Notes: generated by a model not told the origin, from the letters alone. 64,000 nt of DNA from Acanthosepion pharaonis (GCA_903632075.3 CAHIKZ030000580.1:953001-1017000); one strand, 5' to 3'; positions 44,338 to 55,116 are shown, numbered from the stretch's first letter. Made by a program: numbers and translations.

Positions 44338-44487
44338 GTATGTTTGTCTTAAAATAACAACTTGATGCTGACATTGTGCTAATGTCGAAAGTACTAAGAA
44401 TAAATGAATATGTATCTATATGGTAATTTTCTCTCTTCCTTTAATAAAGATACTAAGCTTGTCCGTGAATATGAGAGTGAATATGAA

Positions 44488-44522
44488 ATTTTGCCTACTT
44501 ATTAAAAACAAGTAGGCAAAAT
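44488..44522. repeat. 13-bp hairpin
   Basis: ATTTTGCCTACTT at 44488-44500, a 9-nt loop, then its exact reverse complement at 44510-44522. It could act as a terminator-like or foldback structure, but context gives no function. Confidence 0.93.
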
Positions 44523-44549
44523 CTGTCTAAATAACTCAATGAGACATGT

Positions 44550-44551
<2 letters not shown>

Positions 44552-44609
<58 letters not shown>
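44552..44609. repeat. (TA)n array
   Basis: About 29 TA units, 120 bp left of the Penelope-like element. Confidence 0.98.
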
Positions 44610-44611
<2 letters not shown>

Positions 44612-44769
44612 ATTTAAAATACAACATAAAATATAAGATAATATATTGTAAAAAGAGACTTTAAGAAGGTGCAATTCAAAAAACGCTCAATATGAAATTC
44701 AGGAAAATTTGAGTTGTAGAGCAAAATGTAATTAGGAACACCAACATTCAAGCTATCACGTTATTCAGG

Positions 44770-44797
44770 TTTCGACCGATAAGTCTCCTCAGGCAGG
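44770..44797 (-). ncRNA. Hammerhead-like core in left Penelope terminal repeat
   Basis: On the minus strand CTGAGGA (44786-44792), a four-pair stem II GACT-TATC-GGTC and GAAA (44770-44773) follow in order. Only one base differs from the CTGATGA box. Confidence 0.5.
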
Positions 44798-44892
44798 TAG
44801 GATGAAAGATTTTAGTTAACTCCACCACCTTTATATACGAACACCGGAAGTTAGGTGAGGGGAAACGGAAGAGGAAAAAATACAAAATATTT

Positions 44893-45400
44893 TCATCCAG
44901 GTTTGTACATAAACAAAAAATATTGGCCAATGTGTCTGCACTTCGATAACACCACCGATCTTTCATTTAACAGTTCATCCTTGTTTGGGTTTGTGGCGAT
45001 CGTCCATTTTTCCTCTTGGCAAAGCTTACAGTAGTTTATTCGGACTCTGCCCGGCTTTTTTCTATGATTTTCCACTTTATCTGTGGGACTCTACCATTAA
45101 CTTCTTTTAACCTCTAAACGCAATTTGCCAATTTTGTATCATTTCTACGGTTCTCGAGCCTAAAAGAGGTTGTATGATTGTAATATCTCCTTTTAAATGG
45201 GCCCTCTGTGCAACCAATGTATGTTTTATTAAATTTTTTGACTTCCGCTGTGTAAACCACACCTTCTGTCAGGCACCCGCCATCCAAAGGACAATTATTA
45301 CTGTCTCTGCAGTTGCATAGTTTCGTTTTTACCTCCCCAAATCTTTCTGCTTGGAATAGTTTGGTGTTGTGTCTTTTCATAATGTTGAATAAGTTGCTCG
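44893..45400 (-). pseudogene. GIY-YIG endonuclease domain of the Penelope-like element
   Basis: The best frame reads a Cys-rich lead, KTKLCNCRDSNNCPLDGGCL, then VVYTAEVKKFNKTYIGCTEG and FKRRYYNHTTSFR. VVY and YIG are the two signature strands of the GIY-YIG nuclease, and the conserved Arg and His follow at the expected distance. In this family the lead Cys residues are thought to form a zinc site. A frame change near 45110 is followed by KEVNGRVPQIKWKIIEKSRA, then in another frame INYCKLCQEEKWTIATNP and LSKCRHIGQYFL, which is the usual C terminus. The protein would nick target DNA to prime reverse transcription. It is broken by at least two frame changes. Confidence 0.85.
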
Positions 45401-45690
45401 TGCAACTCTAGCTGAGCTTTAATTTGCTTCTGCTAAACACATTAGCTGGGACAGAATTTCTAGGGAAATGCCTATCTAAAAGCTGAAAAAATTCTTTTTC
45501 GATTTTGGTTTTCAATTATACGTTGAATGGATGCTTAAACCAAATAACGTCCCTTCTCTTGTTTGTGCGCTTAGGACTGATGGGTGGTGAAAAGGACAAA
45601 CAAATAAAGTTGAAAATCTCCTCAGTGGATGAGATTCTACTTTCCATCCCTTTAGGTATGTGCTTGATAACATTTGCTGGGTGGTTGAAT

Positions 45691-46560
45691 TTAGTGTTTA
45701 CATATATGATATTGGTATTCGGCTATAAGTACGGTGAAACAGCTGAGGTTAAGTTCTACATCTAAAAATTTGATTATTTTCATATTTATTTCAACAGTGA
45801 TTTTAAAACCCAATTTTTTTAATACTTCGAAGAGCTTCTTTCTAATGACATCGTTAGCTCTTGTATTGTCAGGTAGACACATTAGATCGTCGTCCCTGTA
45901 TAATCCATGGTTATCCATATGGACTAACTTGTTCATTTTACTTAGTACAATTATTACCTATTATTTCGGATACCCCTGCTCCTTCAAAAGACCCTTGGGA
46001 GACGTTGAATCCATTATTCCGGGATTTTTTCACCTAGGGATCACCACTGCAAAATAATACAGACTTCCTACAGTGGAAGATAATTTCTAAATGTTCAGGT
46101 TTTATTTCCACGAATAATTTGGCATATTACAGTGCATCGGCGAATCCTTTTTCGGTAATTGACGGGTAAAAGTCGCATATATCATATTTTATAAAGACTA
46201 AACTTTTTTTGTCTTTAATATTTTTAAACCAGCCTAAGCACTCGTTAGTGATTTTCCACTGGTTGACTTGTGTGGTTGTTCTCAGCGAATCACAAATATT
46301 TTGAATAATAACACGGCTGATGACACCTACCTCCATCTTAGACGGGTTTGGGAGATAGAAGGAAGGATGATTGTGAAAATCCTCTTTATGGTCTTTTGCG
46401 GCGAGGAATGCTTCCTTTTCGAGTAGGGTTCGAAATTTGTTACCAGTACACAATTTATTTGAGATATTTATGGCTTCCTCGTTGATGGTATCAATATATG
46501 TGTTTGGCACTTTCTTATACTGTTTCGTAACCTCATTGGCAATCCTCCTCTTATATTTGT
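45691..46560 (-). pseudogene. Reverse transcriptase domain of the Penelope-like element
   Basis: From about 46550 the minus strand reads YKRRIANEVTKQYKKVPNTY, a linker with KLCTGNKFRTLLEKEAFLAA and KDHKEDFHNHPSFYLPNPSK, then FIKYDICDFYPSITEKGFAD, which holds the first catalytic Asp region. After a stop it continues IKPEHLEIIFHCRKSVLF and VSQGSFEGAGVSEIIG. After a frame change comes GLYRDDDLMCLPDNTR (near 45870-45905), the catalytic Tyr-x-Asp-Asp box, and GFKITVEINMKIIKFLDVEL. The canonical family box is Tyr-Arg-Asp-Asp-Gly, so the Asp in the last position is unusual. The telomerase-related reverse transcriptase would copy element RNA. At least three stops and one frameshift make it inactive. 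Confidence 0.85.
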
Positions 46561-46590
46561 CTGAGGATACCTAGCGGTCAAAACCTGGGT
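46555..46590 (+). ncRNA. Hammerhead-like core in right Penelope terminal repeat
   Basis: CTGAGGA at 46561-46567 and AAAA in place of GAAA at about 46580, with a stem II of TACC-TAGC-GGTC type. It is the inverted homologue of the left-end core, more decayed. Confidence 0.4.
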
Positions 46591-46618
46591 AGCGTGGTAA
46601 CTTGAATTTTGGTGTTCC

Positions 46619-46622
<4 letters not shown>

Positions 46623-46687
<65 letters not shown>
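46623..46687. repeat. (TA)n array abutting the Penelope-like element
   Basis: About 32 TA units starting exactly at the right terminus. Confidence 0.98.
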
Positions 46688-46689
<2 letters not shown>

Positions 46690-48415
46690 TTCCATTAATA
46701 TTTTATACTCTTAATGATACGAGTCCACCACAATATTTAATCAAAAATTAATAGAATCAATTTGGTGTGCTAAAATACCTTAGCGAGGCAGTTTTCTAAT
46801 TCAGCTATAAAACACATTTAATTTATAATAAATGTTACTCATTTTAGGGCATAGTTTAAAGTTATATAAAATTTATATAGAGAAGAATCAGTGCACCTAT
46901 CAACTGTCTTTGTTACTTTGTTACATTTGCCAACATATTGACAAGTCAGAAATTTCTTTAATGATTTACGAAGAAAGTTTTCCATATCGTTTTGAAATCA
47001 TAGTCATTTTGGAAGCTGTGTTCATTCAAGTAATTTTTCAAACACCATTTTATGGGTCGTTCATTGAAATATGTGATCTAGTACAAACGTAACAAACGGA
47101 TTTTATGGATGAGTCTGTAAATGTTTTTCAGTGATTTATCCATCTACACTCAACAGTGATAGTCCTGTTCTTACATAAATGTCCTCAATAACAAGGCATA
47201 ACTTGATTTAATACTTCTAGTTTTGGTGTAGATACGGTAATATACAAGTATAATTTTCTATATTCTTTACTGATGGCGGCCATACAACAGAAAGCAGATT
47301 TAAATATTTATAGTTTTAAGTCTTTGCCGTTTGTAGACGCAGATATGTGAGGGAAAACTATTTTGAAATTACTATACCAGTTCTATAATGATTAACTGTG
47401 ATTCCTCTCCTATTATCTGGCAAAATCTGTTTTAATTCAATTCCATTAGTTTTCAACATCGACCTTTGCTTAATATTTCGAAATCCTCGACTTTAAACAT
47501 GGTTGACTAATCAGAATCTTCCCCATTTATGGCTTCCTATCAGCATATTGATTTCAATTCACTTAGGTCCTCTTGCAAGAAACTATTTTCTATGATGTTT
47601 GAAAGGCTCCAGCGAGAAGAAAACTTTTGATGGTCACCATCAATTTTATATACAGGCTGGATTCAAATGATTTAAATATTCTACACCTAGACTGTCAAGT
47701 TATTGGCTAATGTAATAATCTGTATTCGTAACGGTTTGTATGTATAAATATGTTTGTTATCAGCTTTTCGTGGTAAACTTTAACTTAATATAAAATAATC
47801 TAACTTGAGAAATACGAGTATTTTATTTCCAGTTTAGAAATTAGCAATAATTCATCATTGTTGTTCACATCAATAATAATGATCCGATTAATGCATGCCT
47901 ATGTATTTCTTGTAGATAGGCGCAAGATATCAAGTTTTAATAGCATTCCTATATCTTCATTTTTTTCTAATCGTAACCAAAGCAACAGTAAATCTCCTCG
48001 ATTTCTTTTCTTTTTACAGGTATGGCGAATAAAATCGCCGAGTTCAACGTTGGCACCTATTTCGCTTATGTCCTGATTTTGTCTCTATAAATCGGAAGAA
48101 ATGATTTTAATCTCAAACTATATTTTGCAGAATTCTTATAATTATATTTTTTTTTACTTCCGTTCTATTAATAAATGAAGCTTTTTGCTTGACATTGTTT
48201 ATTTGTCTACAACAAACTCAATTCTTTGGCAAGATTCACTTGATTTATGAATTGATTTTGCTTCTTGCGTTCTATTCCAACAGCAATATTAATATAGCCT
48301 TCTGAAGTTTCAAAATAATACCTAATAAAAATGGTATGCGAAGTTTGTCGGTTCTGATATATTATTCATCTCAGTTATTTCGTATAGATCATCTCAAGTT
48401 ATTCATCACAATGTA
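46688..48415. other. AT-rich unannotated sequence
   Basis: No gene or mobile element recognised in about 1.7 kb. Open frames reach 86 codons without motif. Confidence 0.45.
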
Positions 48416-48417
48416 CG

Positions 48418-48470
48418 TTATACAACAATAACTACTACTGTAGTAGTAGTAGTAGTTATTGTTGTATAAC
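48418..48470. repeat. Perfect 23-bp palindrome of CTA/TAG triplets
   Basis: GTTATACAACAATAACTACT and the next three bases at 48418-48440 are the exact reverse complement of 48448-48470, separated by seven bases. A second, unpaired (ACT)n array follows at about 48471-48506. The pair probably formed by fold-back of an ACT array. Confidence 0.96.
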
Positions 48471-48473
48471 TAT

Positions 48474-48506
<33 letters not shown>
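48471..48506 (+). repeat. (ACT)n array
   Basis: About 11 ACT units directly after the palindrome. Confidence 0.95.
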
Positions 48507-48834
48507 GACTAATAATAATGATTATAATGAAACTGGTTTCCAAAAACAAAATTCTCTGAGACAAGCATGCGAACTGATGTTTTTACTAATTCTCATGCAT
48601 TGAATTCAAATTTCTTTTTCTCTCTATTAACTTTTGCTTTGCTGTCACATATTGCATTTTTATTCTACTGCATATAAATTCAAAATATAAATTGTTTTTT
48701 CATCTATTAAAAAGACATATTACAAAAATCTCAGCAGAGATACAGAGTATTGACGGGCACTAAATTACTTGAATAATACCATACATACAAGTCATAATAC
48801 GGTCAGAAGTTAGTTTTTGAACGAATTTGCATCC
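48507..48834. other. AT-rich unannotated sequence
   Basis: Nothing recognised. Confidence 0.5.
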
Positions 48835-49530
48835 GGTTTGTCACTCATGAGCTGTGGTTCCATTTTCCTTGGTAGTTTCTTTCCATCTTAATAACAACTT
48901 GGTGGAACCTTTTTCTATGCTCATCACTCATTGCTTTGACGTTTAGAGAGAAGAAGTTAAATGTAGGCGTGGAGAAACTGAATTTGAGTCACATTCGGCA
49001 TCCCATATCCTTATAAGCCTGTAACAACTTCTCGATACACTCTTAGTAATCTGGTACCTCTGTATTACCAGGGAAGCCATGGAAGACTGACTTATATACG
49101 TCCCATGCACGGAGTTCATTTAAGACAGGACTTCTGCAGTAGTAAAACCTGTTTTCTATGTCGAAGAATGAGGCGAAGTCCTTGTTTGTGTCCTGAATCT
49201 GGTGACCCTTACATCTACCGTGACTAGAATCCAATGTTTAAACCGGGATGTCATGAACTCTGACTGCTGCTTAGATATGTACAAATCACGGGAAATGTCA
49301 TTCGGGTCTTTCTGGGTGATCTAATGGGGATGATTGCCACTTGTTCTTGAATAAGCAGGAATATTTTCTTCAGAAGAGACCGACTTGGCAGAATTTTCCT
49401 CTCAAGGCAATCTTTCATATGATGAAGGAATAAGATCTTTATGTCCTGCGGGTGTAGCGACAAGGAGATCATCTGCGTAAGGAACATAGCTGAAAGAAGA
49501 ATGGAATAATTAATTTTTTTTTGAAGAAGA
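48835..49530 (-). pseudogene. Relic of a multi-copy protein family of unknown function
   Basis: Pieces in order on the minus strand: SYVPYADDLLVATPAGHKDL (near 49490), DPNDISRDLYISKQQSEFMT and SRFKHW (near 49290), then after a large internal gap LNELRAWDVYKSVFHGFPGN and TEVPDY (near 49060), CIEKLLQAYKDMGCRM, FFSLNVKAMSDEHRKRFHQV and KMERNYQGKWNHSS (near 48850-48900). The Ser-Asp-Glu-His-Gly-x-Arg-Phe-His-Gln and Arg-Tyr-Gln-Gly-Lys-Trp pattern belongs to a family I remember as highly repeated in mollusc and arthropod gene sets, probably transposon-borne. About 200 residues of the middle are missing and there are at least two stops. Its biochemical function is not known to me. Confidence 0.65.
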
Positions 49531-50255
49531 AGCATTTAAACCAGTTGTAGACAAAAATAACAATCATCTGCATGGCTTCGTTGTTTCATCGGATCAGCAA
49601 AGTTGAAACTCTGCAATTATTCTATTGTAGCAGAGTTTATAAGAGATGTATGTGACCCAGAATTTGTCTTGATCTTCAATTTTTAACTGTAAAAATCATG
49701 AAAATCAACAGTTCTCAGGGGAGTAATTGCTCGGTGCTGTGCAACTGTTGTGAAAGAATGTATTTGCCTTTTGGGTGCCTCCTCAATGTTTTGAAGTGAC
49801 TGAAACTATTGTAGAAATGTGTATTAGCTCACAGAAATATGGAAAACAACATAAACATTGATTATATATATGGTTATGTCCATATGTACCAGGCTTTCGA
49901 ATTTGAAGAGAATTTCATTTCATCACAATGAAAATTAGCCCGCAGGGCCGAGTGTAGGCTCCCAAAAGCAGCCATTATGTAATCTTTTTTTTTTTAAATG
50001 AATAAAATTCCTAAAATAAAAAAAATAACAAAATGTCCTAAATAGAACACATCTGGCAGGCTTGGATGCATGTCCCTTTCTTGTTCTAACAGCTCCATTA
50101 ATTTCTTCAATTACTATTCCTCCTCCTCCTCATCTTCCTCTCCTACTACTCCCCCTGCTACTACTACTAACATTGCTCCTGATTGTTAGTTTCTGAAACG
50201 TTGGTATTTCTTATGTAACTTAGTGCCTTTTCGTCGCCTTTACATTTCTTTTTCT
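49531..50255. other. Unannotated sequence
   Basis: A CCT/ACT-rich patch lies near 50120-50170. No gene recognised. Confidence 0.45.
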
Positions 50256-50935
50256 TAATCATTTCACCCCAAGCAAAGCGATAATGCCACTAAGACGCAT
50301 GGGGTTGCTTGAAGTGAAAGAAAATGAAGGCACTTTATTTAGGAAAAGGAAAATAAAATAACAAGATTAAAGAAGACAGAAGATGGCTATTGACATTGTA
50401 TTTTTGAAGAACGTAAATGGCAAGGAAGTGAGAAACCGGAAGAGAATTCTACAGGCGAGAAGTGCGAGAAAAAAAACTATTAGAATAGAACTTATGGTTA
50501 TCTCCATATATTTCCGCAATAAAATAATGATGCCTATTTGTCAATCTAGTAGTACGCTTAAATTGATGCAGTGGAGGGGGGAGAACAAATACCATAGAAA
50601 TATTTATAGAAAAGACGGGCGGTGAGAAAGTAACTGAATTCGAGATGCCAGGTCAGCACCAATAAAATTACAGACCCTACTTTGGATTTTGTCAAGAATC
50701 TTGAGATATATATCAAAAGCACCAGACCAGATATGACCGCAATATTCAATGCACGGACAAATGGTAGATGTATAAATATACAAGATGGATTCTGGTGCGA
50801 AAAATTGTCACATAGGAAACCAAATTTGCTAGCAGCCAATCTAACAATTGATTCAATATAATCAATCTACTTCATATCAGTGGAAAACGCAAGAAAGCGC
50901 AATGTGTCACTCTCCTGGAGGTTAGCATCAGTTAT
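50256..50935 (-). mobile_element. LINE ORF2 C-terminus and 3' untranslated fragment, antisense
   Basis: The minus strand reads AASKFGFLCDNFSHQN near 50835 (family pattern: Ala-Ala-Arg-Lys-Phe-Gly-x-Leu-Cys-Arg), a region matching Ser-Ile-Leu-x-Ile-Tyr-Lys, then YISRFLTKSKVGSVILLVLT, LFYKYFYGICS near 50570, and FFSRTSRL plus NSLPVSHFLAIY near 50420. Trp-Asn-Ser-Leu-Pro close to the C terminus is typical of jockey- and CR1-like reverse transcriptases. The 50260-50330 segment matches 33020-33065 and is probably 3' untranslated sequence. Frameshifts and stops show it is dead. Confidence 0.75.
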
Positions 50936-51605
50936 GTTTAGTGAATTTAGGATGGTTTTCAACAATAATCACAATAGTAAACAAATTCTCCTGGTGATCG
51001 CTGTCAACCTCCAAACTAACAAAATAACGCCATTGACAATAACGTCATTGTTATCATGATTCTAGTTTCAATTAATATCAAGTCAAACATTGACAACTCT
51101 TTCTCCAGTAACATCATCATGGCGACTATCGCATAATCAACGTCTCTTAATCCATCTATCTTAACCGATATATCTCACCGCCGCTACCACTAAATCTGCC
51201 TGTGGACTGAGAAATCGTCAGGTGTGCTGCTTTCTTTCTTCATTTTTCATTGTGTTCATTAGAAAAAAGTTCTAAAGACACTTGTTAATACCGCCGGGTA
51301 TATTTAGATTGTCTTTTCTTGATTAAAGTTGAGGATTCAGGCAAAGGATTTTAAGGATAGTCTTGAGTGACGTCGTTATAAAAAAATAAATAAGATCTAC
51401 ACATTGAAACATGTGGAGATATTGTGCTAATTAAGGAACTGAATCCAATCTTTCTGAAGAATTCGATTAATGTTTCAAGCGACAGAAATTCTCTTGTTTT
51501 GAATGTTGACCTTTCGTGATTCGGTAAAATTTCATAGAAATAGGCTAAACAATCAAAAACACAAATCAATCAAGAATTGCTATTTACATGTAAACACGTG
51601 TGTGC
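50936..51605. other. AT-rich unannotated sequence
   Basis: Nothing recognised. Confidence 0.45.
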
Positions 51606-51607
51606 GC

Positions 51608-51651
<44 letters not shown>

Positions 51652-51652
51652 C

Positions 51653-51683
<31 letters not shown>
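51608..51683 (+). repeat. (TATC)n, then (TA)n and (TG)n
   Basis: About 10 TATC units to 51650, then about six TA units and about nine TG units. Confidence 0.96.
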
Positions 51684-52985
51684 TTGTAGATATATAATTT
51701 ATGTTTACGTGAATGTTTCAATAACGTGTACGTTTGTGGCGTGTAGAAATTGGTAATGGATAGAACGTTAGTTTTCCGACTATGAAACCTGAGTTGGAAG
51801 GATCAGGGAGGTGACTTCTTGATGTAATCTATACTTGTAAGGCGATCCCAGTAAGTCATCATGACCGACAGTTTGAGTGTACTGACTTTTTCAAACTGGT
51901 GACCATCTAAGTATATGTACACTCTTCCAGAAATTGTAACTAACGTTGACTTAGGATAGTTGCAGTATAAACCACGAATGAGCTCTGTGGGTGTCGAACA
52001 AACACAAATATGCCTGATCTGATATGCTTCTTATTATTAGAAGTTTGGCGTGCATAAATTGCTACAGAAAGATCGAATCCCACAGAGAGCAAAAGTTTGA
52101 TTTTGTTTGAGTATTTCAAAGTTATATTGGATCAATATAGCATATCCTTACGTTGAATTTGAATCCCTGCTGAAAGGATTTTTAATATTATTCATCTTAC
52201 ATCGTGTTTAATCGATAATTAATCGATCATAAACCTTGATTGCATTTCTTAACAACTGCTTATACAATTCTTAACAACAAAACTGAATAAATATAGATGG
52301 AATGATTGGCATGAATAGCGAGAAAAGGTTTTATCTCATATTAGGCATCGAAAGATATACAGTCGCCTCCATTATTAGAGAACGAAAGTTTAAATATGAA
52401 AAATTTCTATTTCGATAGATTTGATGGAGGATAAAAATTGTAGTCAATGTTCTTCAAGACTTCTTCCACGCGATTCGGTTAATTTGCATAAAAAAGAAAA
52501 AAGCATAACGAAAAATATAGAAAAGAAACTGTTAATCACAATAAAAAAAGTGCAATGCCCAAAATTAGAGAACAAAATTGCAAATTTTCAACATTTTTAT
52601 TTAATATTAATACAAAATATTAATTAGACATATAAGGAATAAAGAACATTCAAATCTGTTAAGGGTGAGGCATGACTGATCATGTATGAAAAGTGTGTTC
52701 ACTATTCCTGTGGAACGGAGCAAACATTTTAGACAGAGAAGAAATTAGAGTTACACTTCTGAAATGAATCAACGCATATGTTAGGTCATGAAGGCCTCCT
52801 CTGTGACATCGAAATAAATACCATTTTGGTGCCATTAATAAAGGAAGAGAAATGATGGCAAGGCTTCATTATCAGCAGCAGCAGTAAAAAAAGAGATTGG
52901 CAATCAATGCAGATAATTCCGACGGCAGCCACAGCAAAAAGGTCAACGACGATTAGAAAAGAAAACCGTTGGGTTTAAGACTTCA
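51684..52985. other. AT-rich unannotated sequence
   Basis: No gene recognised. The stretch 51745-51815 contains GGTAATGGATAGAACGTTAG and TGAGTTGGAAGGATCA, faintly like tRNA promoter boxes of a decayed SINE. Confidence 0.4.
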
Positions 52986-53014
52986 TGTTTTAGATTCAGG
53001 ATTGTCCCACAGAA

Positions 53015-53062
53015 TAATAACCAACTGGATTAAAGCGCTGGTTTGTGAGTTCAATCCCTGAT
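53015..53062 (+). repeat. Possible tRNA-derived SINE fragment
   Basis: AACTGGATTAAAGCGC resembles box A and GTGAGTTCAATCCC resembles box B, spaced about as in a short tRNA. The arms are not well paired. Confidence 0.3.
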
Positions 53063-53831
53063 ATGTACAGAGCTGACTTAGACTTGGCAGGAACAGGCCG
53101 GACGATAACTGAGGTTTGATTTCATCATGATCTCAAGTGTTTCGGGTTTTTGACTGGCGGATAAAGTCTTTGAAGCCGAATTTCTAAAAGATACTTGACC
53201 GAAAGAGAAGAAACGAATTAAGAAATGAATAAATTTATGATTTCGGGTTTGTGATGTATATTAACAGATACAGTTGAGATATTTTAGTCTGCCTATGACT
53301 TATCCTACGGGTAGCTGGGATGCCTCTCATTTATGTTGCCAGCCACGTATCGGGATGTTGAGATGGATATAGTGTCTGTGCTAAGAAGAGTCGAAAGAAA
53401 GATCTAATTTGTTCGTCCTACATGGCAAAACGTGCCAAGAGACATCTACCTATTAATACAGATCGAACAAGCGAAGGCCTTAAGGAAACACCTAAATATA
53501 TTGGAAACAGAGTTCGAGTTTTGGGTGTACATCGACACGAACGAAATTGGATACTCATTTGTCGGCCGGTGGAAAGCTAGGTGAGTGACATGTTAGATCA
53601 GTATTAAATATGAAGGAAATATTCCGGGACATGGGCACGCGAACAATTTATCCCCGTAGATTAAATAAAGGGTTTAAGTATTATCCCCGAATATTAAATA
53701 GTATATGTCGCCTGGTGGGTCCTAAAATATCTCAACAGTATCTGTTCAGCTTGAAATTCCCTGAAGGTTACTCGGATCGACAGATATTGTGATAATTACA
53801 TCAAAGATGAGGCCATTTATAAGAATGTAAA
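53063..53831 (+). other. Unannotated sequence with exon-like open frames
   Basis: Two adjacent plus-strand frames are not simple repeats. The first (about 53400-53580) includes PRDIYLLIQIEQAKALRKHL and NILETEFEFWVYIDTNEIG. The second (53610-53792) includes YPRRLNKGFKYYPRILN. GTGAGTGAC after AAAGCTAG at about 53580 is a possible splice donor. No domain was recognised, and a stop precedes the first. This could be a decayed element gene. Confidence 0.25.
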
Positions 53832-53833
53832 TA

Positions 53834-55101
53834 TCATGTCATCCCATAAGTTCTGTCCGAATTTTGAATAAAGAAAACAAGTGATCAAATGTTACATTTA
53901 ATTACAGATTCAATCAACAATGATTTCCTTCCATCTATTAACAAGCTTACTAATTCCATTACTGTAAAATTCTTTTAGCTTTGATTCGAAGAACTCACAA
54001 ATGTCAGTTTTAACCTCTTCCTGTGTTACAAAAGCTGTTTCTTCCAAATGATTCTGTAAGCTAGGAAACAAATGGTAGTCTGAAGGAGCAAGATCGGGAG
54101 AATAAGGTGGATGAGGAATTTTCTCCCAACCAAGTTCTTCGATCTTTTGTGACGTGATTCTTGCTGTGTGGGGTCGCGCATTGTCCTAATGAAACATCAC
54201 CCCATTTCGATTCACTAGAGCAGATCTTTTTTACTTCAAAGCTTGGTTCAAACGCTCTAATTGCTGACAGTATATTTGAGCATTAATTGTTGCATTAGGT
54301 GGTAAGAATTCAAATTGGATTATTTCTTGGCGATCCCACCAGATTGAAAGAAGAACCTTTTGCCAATGAAGTTCCCTTCTCGGCTGTGGCTGAGGTCCTT
54401 CCCCTTTACCAAGCCACTGTCTACGACGCTTAACATTTCGATAAAAGATCCATTTTTCGTCGCCAGTCAAAAGTCTATCCAAAAAAGGTGAAACAATTTG
54501 GCGAGAATGGAGAGAAGAGCAGATGTCAACTCGGGATTTGAGGTTGTTTTCAGACAATTCATTAGGCACCCATTTTCCAAGTTTAGGAACTTTTCCAAGT
54601 TGTTGAAGATGACGATGAACAGTTGTATGGTTTGAACTGAGAACCACTGCCAATTCCTCAACTGATAAAGCAGGATTTTCTTCAAGGGCTGCTTCAAGAA
54701 GCTTTTCATCAAACTCAACTGGACGCCCAGTTCGATCATCATCTTCAAGGGTGAAATCTCCACCTCTGAATTTTGCAAACCATCTTCTGCAAGTTCTTTC
54801 ATTCACACATTCTTCTCCATAAACTGAATGAATGTTTCTAGCCGCTTCGGCTGCTGAGTTTCCTTTCTTGAACTCATAAAGCATTTTGTGCCTCAAATGA
54901 TTCTTGGGTACTTCCATGTTAGCAGGGTTTTAATCAAACAAAATTTAATTTTATTGTTCTCTGAAATAAAATTTAATCGGTTTAAATGCATCTAAACATA
55001 AAAATAATGTTCAGCTCCATTAGACATTATAAAATACTCTTTAAATTTTCGTTCATTTCAACAAAAACTTAAATTCAGACAGAACTTATGGGATGACCTG
55101 A
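53834..55101 (-). mobile_element. Near-complete mariner transposon
   Basis: The termini are inverted repeats of about 28 bp: left TCATGTCATCCCATAAGTTC and, reverse-complemented, right TCAGGTCATCCCATAAGTTC, with the match continuing TGTCYGAATTT. TA dinucleotides flank both ends (53832-53833 and 55102-55103), the standard mariner target duplication. The 1268-bp length and single central gene fit the family. It was inserted next to an (AAT)n region. Confidence 0.96.
53910..54917 (-). pseudogene. Mariner transposase, full length with two in-frame stops
   Basis: The frame from ATG 54915-54917 to TGA 53910-53912 is 335 codons with no frameshift, a normal mariner length. Residues 1-115 form the paired helix-turn-helix DNA-binding domain, with NSAAEAARNIHSVYGEECVN and CRRWFAKFRGGDF. 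The linker motif WVPNEL is at 116-121. The catalytic triad is complete: Asp153 in LTGDEKWI, Asp245 in DNARPHT, Asp280 in YSPDLAPSDYHLF. There are 34 residues between the last two, the DD34D spacing that defines mariner. Codon 229 (TAA, 54231-54233) and codon 244 (TAG, 54186-54188, next to the second Asp) are nonsense changes, so no active enzyme can be made. The lack of frameshifts implies recent death. The enzyme would cut the element out at its terminal repeats and insert it at TA. Confidence 0.95.
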
Positions 55102-55113
55102 TAATATAATATC

Positions 55114-55116
<3 letters not shown>

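Larger units (their letters stand above)
44729..46624 (-). mobile_element. Penelope-like retroelement with inverted terminal repeats
   Basis: The element is about 1.9 kb. Its ends are inverted repeats of about 70 bp: TAATTAGGAACACCAACATT at 44729 matches the reverse complement of the sequence ending at 46624, and similarity continues through CAGGTTTCGACCG and TCCTCAG. The right end runs directly into a (TA)n array. On the minus strand the order is reverse transcriptase then GIY-YIG endonuclease, the defining gene order of endonuclease-bearing Penelope-like elements. Inverted terminal repeats are a known alternative to tandem ones in this group. Both ends hold a hammerhead-like core. The 5' coding part is missing and several stops and frameshifts are present, so the element is dead. 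Confidence 0.85.

Noticed and set aside
44488..44522. Rho-independent-type terminator
   Set aside because: A hairpin is present but this is animal DNA without a bacterial transcription unit.
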